In this document: positions 59,663-64,000 of the stretch, in pieces
Layout: each line of letters starts with the position of its first letter
Numbering within the stretch: the stretch's first letter is position 1
Assembly: GCA_003508835.1 (NCBI GenBank)
Contig: PUFA01000183.1
Location: forward strand, 1,178,001 to 1,242,000
DNA length: 64,000 nucleotides
Source: Eonycteris spelaea
Lineage: Eukaryota > Chordata > Mammalia > Chiroptera > Pteropodidae
Reading direction: 5' to 3'
Notes under the pieces: generated by a model
Database searches by the model: none
The model's input: only the letters and a program-made list of their open reading frames with translations
What the model was told of the DNA's origin: nothing
Made by a program: the position numbers and the translations under genes

Positions 59663-60629
59663 GGCTTTCAAAATATCTGTCTGATTTGTGTAACTGAAGA
59701 AATCACGGTGTTGAACAGCTGTTTGAAGAAATAATAGTGGAAAACTTCCCTATCTTGCTGAAGGAAATGGGAATAAAACCCCAGGAAGCTCAGAGAATTC
59801 CAAAAATTAGGGATCCGAAGAGGGCCCACACCAAGACACATCATAATTAGAATGCCAAAGGTTAAATACAAAGAAGAAGATTAAAAACAGCAAGAGAAAA
59901 ACAGTTACCTACAAGGGAACAACCCATACGACTGGCAGCTGATTTCTCAAAAGAAACTATACAGGACAGAAGGGTGTGGCAAAAAATATTCGACAGAATG
60001 AAGATCCAGAATCTTACAACCAAGAATACCTTATCCAGCAAAGTCATCATTTAGAATTGAAGGACAGAAAAGAATTTCCCAGACAAAAATAAGCTAAAGG
60101 AATTTATCACCACCAAGCCAGTATTACAGGAAATGTTGGAGGGACTTCTTTAAGAAGAAAAATACAAAAGACTCACTTCAGGTTAAAAAGACACACAGAG
60201 TCTAAAAGAAGGGATGGAAAAAGATATTGCTTTGATGGACCTAGAAGATAAGTCAGACAGAGAAAGATAAACACTATATGATTCACTTACATGAGGAATC
60301 TAAGGAATAAAAAGAACAAACTAATCAAAAACAGACTCACAAATATAGTGTACAATTTGGTGACAGACAGAGGGGAGGGGACTTGGGGGCCTGGGAGAAT
60401 GGGGTGAAGGGTTAAAGAAGTACAAATTAATAGCTGACAAATGGTCACAGGGATGGGAAGGCACATGGCATAAGGAATGCAATTAGCATATACAATGGCC
60501 AGGTGGAGGGTCAGGGGAGGGAGAAAGCAATTGGGGCATCATTTTACTACCTATATAGATGTCTAACCAATGTACTGTATACTTGAAACTAATACAAACA
60601 AACAACACATAAACAAACAAACAAACACA

Positions 60630-60745
60630 GAAAGAAGGAAAAGGAAAAGGAAGAAGGAAGGAAGAAGGAAGGAAGGAAGGAAGGAAGGAAGGAAGGAAGA
60701 AGGAAACGGAAGGAAGGAAGGAAAGAAGGAAGGAGGGGAAGGAAG
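60630..60745. repeat. (GGAA)n/(GAAG)n microsatellite
   Basis: Long imperfect GGAA tract following ACAAACAA repeats, apparently grown from the A-rich tail of HAL1 copy 2. Confidence 0.93.
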
Positions 60746-60746
60746 A

Positions 60747-61075
60747 AAGGAGAAAGATATTCTGATACATGCTACAGCATGAATGAAACTTAAAGACATT
60801 ATGTTAGGTAAAATAAACTGGTCACAAAAAGACAAATACTGTATGATTCTGTTTGTATGAAGTACCCAGGGAAAGTAAATTCATAGGGACGAAAAATAAA
60901 ATGGTGGTTGCCAAGCGCTAGAGGTAGAGGATGAGGAGCTGCTGTTTAACAGGTACAGAGTTTCAGTTTTGCAAGATGAGAAGTTCTGGAAATTGATTGC
61001 ACAGCTGAGCTGCACAGATAAAAATGGCTTAAATGGTAAATTTTATGTTATAGGTCTTTTACCAAAATTTAAAAA
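60747..61075 (+). mobile_element. Old L1 3' region, right part
   Basis: It resumes the host L1: 'TTCTGATACATGCTACAGCATGAATG', 'GACAAATACTGTATGATTCTG', 'AAAATGGTGGTTGCCAAG' and 'GGTAAATTTTATGTTATAGG'. It fits directly after 58380. Confidence 0.88.
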
Positions 61076-61089
61076 AATCTGAATCAAAA

Positions 61090-61835
61090 TAGCACTATGA
61101 GCGCATGATTTTTAAAAATGCATTTTTAGTGCTATCCTTTAAAAGGGTCATAAGCAATGGCACCCTTGATCTCGGTCGCTAAATTCTATTTTCTACCAAA
61201 GAAAATCAGAATTCCTTAAAGAAATGGCTGACGTCAGCTCTGGGAAGAGAAACACAAGTTGATCCCAGGACATCTTAATGTGACCAAAAAAGCAGAAAGC
61301 ACTAAAGATCAATTGGGAGGTGCCAAAAGGACACAAGAGCTAGTCTGAAGAGGCTCCCACTGGACAGATCCAAACAATTTGGACAGCAAAAGGAATAATC
61401 GATTATAAAATATTAAATGTTTAAAAACTCCATCAGTTAATGGAGAGAAAAATTATTATTTTACTCTAAAAGTTTTAATTAAAGGGAAGAATGAAGTATT
61501 TATCTTGCCTTTTTGTAAGGAACTGTTCATCCGCAGGGGATAAGGGGAAGCTCTACAGAACACAGTTAAAATTTAGGGAAGAATAATAAAAACAGAAAAT
61601 CGCCATTTGCTATCTTCAATAAATTGGTTGATTCAGACAGAGATTATAAGTGGCATCTAAAACCATTATGTAAAATGTTGTGATGGAACAAGATAATCAC
61701 ACAGTGCTAATGTAACCCACAGATTACTTAGTAATTGCAAAGGAAAACATTATCAACAACTGTGAATGGTCTGAGAAAACCCTACTCATAAACTGACAAG
61801 TTACCCTGCTATCTTCTTAGATGCCTTTAAAAGAC
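61090..61835 (+). mobile_element. Old L1M 3'UTR fragment
   Basis: 'GGAGGTGCCAAAAGGACACAAGAGC', 'AGGCTCCCACTGGACAGATCC' and 'AAAATATTAAATGTTTAAAAACTC' resemble the long 3'UTR of old L1M families. Confidence 0.65.
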
Positions 61836-61839
61836 ACAG

Positions 61840-62215
61840 GACCCTGAATTAGTGAGAATTTATTTCTCATAGTGTATTAGTATTTTTGTGCTGGTTACCC
61901 AAAACCCCACAGGGGAAATGAAGAAGGCTAGCGGGTTGTATAACAGTAAAAGCACCCTGAGCTTAGGGAAACCTAATCTTTTATGCTGGGCAGTAAGCAT
62001 GCCTGCCCTTGGCTTAGAGAGAGTCATTATCTCTACCTTCCAAGGCTGTTTGCTATGCAAAGATAGTCCGGGGGCGGGGGGGGGGGAGGGCAGAGGGATG
62101 TGGCGGGGAGGACAATCAGTGCCTCACTCACAATTGTGCAGAAAAGTGAGAGACCCATGTAGAACCGTCTCCCCAATACATACTCACAGTGGAGTGATCT
62201 AGCTATTGACACCTT
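61840..62215. other. Unassigned stretch with a G-run
   Basis: No gene. 'GGGGGCGGGGGGGGGGAGGGC' at 62069-62091 is a G-rich tract with G-quadruplex potential. The 104-residue frame 61888-62202 crosses it and is not supported. Confidence 0.5.
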
Positions 62216-62307
62216 TTTTGAATGTCTTTATTCTTAGAAGATACGTTTTGGCGGGCCATGTATATCTGCAACATATTTTAAACTGTTCAGCAACATACAC
62301 ATTCCCT

Positions 62308-62309
62308 CA

Positions 62310-62341
<32 letters not shown>
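62308..62341. repeat. (CT)n microsatellite
   Basis: About 16 CT units. Confidence 0.93.
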
Positions 62342-62343
<2 letters not shown>

Positions 62344-62389
62344 GACTGAACTACAGGAAATTGTTTCTATTTAACCACCTTTACAACTT

Positions 62390-62555
62390 CATATATAGCT
62401 CAACCTAATAAAAAGATAAATAAAACAAGTATAGCAAATGTAAACAGTTGTCAAAATCTGGGGGGATATATAAATGTTATTGTACTATTCCTTGAACTTT
62501 TCTGATTATTTTAAAATTTGATTAATAAAACTTGAAAAAACAAAATAAGAAAAAG
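62390..62555 (+). mobile_element. Old L1 3' end
   Basis: 'TGTCAAAATCTGGGGGGATATATAAATG', 'ATTGTACTATTCCTTGAACTTTTCTG' and 'AATAAAACTTGAAAA' are a typical old L1 3' terminus. Confidence 0.7.
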
Positions 62556-64000
62556 ATAACAGTGCGACATAAGAACTCACTGAGTAAGCAAATCCTGCCT
62601 TTGCTGCTTAGTACCTATATGAAAGCAATGAGGCCAAAAGAAGGTTCTTGGAAGGGAAGGGAACTGAAGGAGGCTTAATTCTGTGCAAATCATCTGTGGG
62701 ACATCCACCCGCATTGTCTCAATGAGTATAAACCTTACCTAAAAATAGTGTGCTTTAGCACAAACCTCCTAAACACTAGATTTGGGCTCCTCAGGTCTAA
62801 TTACCAGATGCTAAGTGATCTGAGTGAGGGACTTAACTTCTCTGAGGACTTAGTATTGAGTAGATCTGAAGAATGAAGAGGAAAAAGTAGTTTAGGATGA
62901 CTTCCAGATTTCTGGCTGAAGTGACGGCTCAGGAAGAGGAGGTGTAAGCATCCCTGAGGGGCGTGGTGCGGGATGGCTGGTATTTCAGGCCAAAGCACTC
63001 AAAGAGGAAAGAGAGACTTTTTCTTGGAAGTGGTATGGGAACTCAGGATTTCCTCTTGTACCTCCACCTGATGAAGAGTAACAGAGCAATCATGTTTTTT
63101 TATTTTTCAAATGTTCCATAATGAGCATATATTGCTTTATTTTTAAAAACAGTTCTATGGTGTAAAGCTCGGAAACAGCAAAAACTCATAAAAGATTTTG
63201 CGTATGAGGAAATATATTTTTGAGTAATTATATGAGTATGAGCTAAATTTAGGTTTCTAAGTGCATACATTTGAACTGATACAATAAATTTATATCAAGC
63301 AATTTATAATAATAAGATGCGTTTGATGTGTTGGGCAGTAGTTGAGGGAGAAACTGACAGCAGCAATAACCACAGGATGGGGGTGCCTGCACCGGGAGCA
63401 GAGCTGGCATCCGGAAGAGAGGTGGGCAGTGAGAGACAATTCTCACCGCTGGAATGCCAGGAGAAAACAGTAGACATAACCGGGCAGCTGGGGATGAGCC
63501 ATCCAGGATCCCCAAGGAAGAAAAATAGAACAGGGTGGGGTGTTTGGGGGTCCAGTAACAACATCAGGAACACATTCTACTAATAACAGCCACAGATGGC
63601 TCACTGATTCAATTTCCAGGCATTAGTCATAGATTATCCCTGACCCTCACTGTAACCCTGTAAGTAGAATTGTTATGTTTGGTTTGGTTTTGTCAGAGTT
63701 AAAATAAATACATAAATTTAAGAAAAGGCAAATAGTATAGAAGGATTTTCAACAAAAAGCAATGGTTCCTTGCTTTTTACATCTTGGCCTCCGTTCTACT
63801 TTGCAAGTGCAACCACTTTTACCTTCCTGGCTTTTAATTCTCTTGCTGATGCCCTCCAAGTGTATAAATTTAATTGCGCTGTTATATATAATATTACTTA
63901 TTGATTCTTGCAATGACAGATGAAGATTCAGCTTACTTAATATCAACCCTGCACACATCATTTTTAGTTTTGTTGTTCACTTTGCAACTTCTTTATTTCT
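62556..64000. other. Unannotated spacer
   Basis: No supported gene. 63600-63680 ('CCCTGACCCTCACTGTAACCCTG') may be an antisense MIR trace. Overlapping frames on both strands at 63249-63583 have no recognisable domain. Confidence 0.45.

Larger units (their letters stand above)
58381..60746 (+). mobile_element. HAL1-like element, copy 2 (ORF2-less L1)
   Basis: The sense order is: 5' region 58381-59190 (with CAG repeats at 58587-58606), ORF1-like region about 59200-60150, then a join 'GGAAAAAGATATTGCTTTGATGGACC' at about 60218-60243 into the L1 3' end ('GTCAGACAGAGAAAGATAAACACTA') and a GGAA-rich tail. Compared with copy 1 it lacks about 200 bp of endonuclease text, but the ORF2-deletion join and the 5' start agree. 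Flanks 'AAGGAAGCAAGTTCTG' and 'AAGGAGAAAGATATTCTG' are a decayed target duplication. Confidence 0.83.

Noticed and set aside
60483..60835. F/P/S-rich or K/E/G-rich frames
   Set aside because: Translation of the GGAA/TTCC microsatellite tail of HAL1 copy 2.

Overview
This window looks like mammalian intergenic or deep-intronic DNA. It is AT-rich and almost entirely assembled from transposable-element remains, simple repeats and one unusual local tandem/segmental repeat family. The elements seen are LINE-1 of several ages, MIR, Tigger1, hAT elements and an MLT1-type LTR, which are typical of a eutherian genome. The younger L1 3' ends (antisense starts near 29395 and 37683, 'TTTATTGGRGTAACATTG') resemble those I associate with bats. 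I see no tRNA-derived SINE of the VES, CAN or BOV kinds and no Alu or B1 in 64 kb. A bat, possibly a pteropodid, is my best guess, but this is inference. I found no convincing cellular protein-coding gene, tRNA, rRNA or CRISPR array. Every long open frame I inspected is a transposon remnant, low-complexity translation, or an unsupported chance frame.

Layout. 1-6160: a five-copy tandem array with a 577-600 bp period, passing into progressively longer and older relatives (unit 6, module A carrying an MLT1-type LTR, module B). A further relative, module C, lies at 17025-18500, split off by 10 kb of L1 insertions. 6165-15900: stacked L1 fragments, one with a classical 5' inversion. 18500-22250: mostly anonymous sequence with an old L1 ORF1 piece and MIR. 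22250-23930: truncated Tigger1 with decayed transposase on the minus strand. 24008-26335: an ORF2-less, half-L1 (HAL1)-like element on the minus strand. 29350-35190: a degenerate endogenous retrovirus whose 5' LTR is split by an L1, which is itself split by a 588-bp solo LTR with a perfect 5-bp target duplication. 36610-44250: an L1 fragment abutting, in the opposite orientation, a near-full-length 6.5-kb L1 that has tandem ~318-bp repeats in its 5' region and two internal templated insertions. 44407-44630: a complete small hAT element with an 8-bp target duplication. 45-57 kb: old L1 3' ends, MIRs and an unassigned ancient repeat. 58381-60746: a second HAL1-like element sharing the internal deletion junction of the first, inserted into an old L1. 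61-64 kb: old L1 3' sequence and anonymous DNA.

The most interesting observations are: (i) the stepwise-shortened, then amplified 577-bp repeat with two unit types and a chimaeric unit; (ii) two HAL1-like copies that share one ORF2-deletion junction and both keep a partly homologous antisense open frame in the 5' region; (iii) two short templated insertions in one L1, one inverted and one direct, with microhomology at three of the four joints; (iv) a tandem-monomer L1 5' region; and (v) the three-deep ERV/L1/solo-LTR nest. All family names are from recognition of consensus-like sequence, not from a database search.
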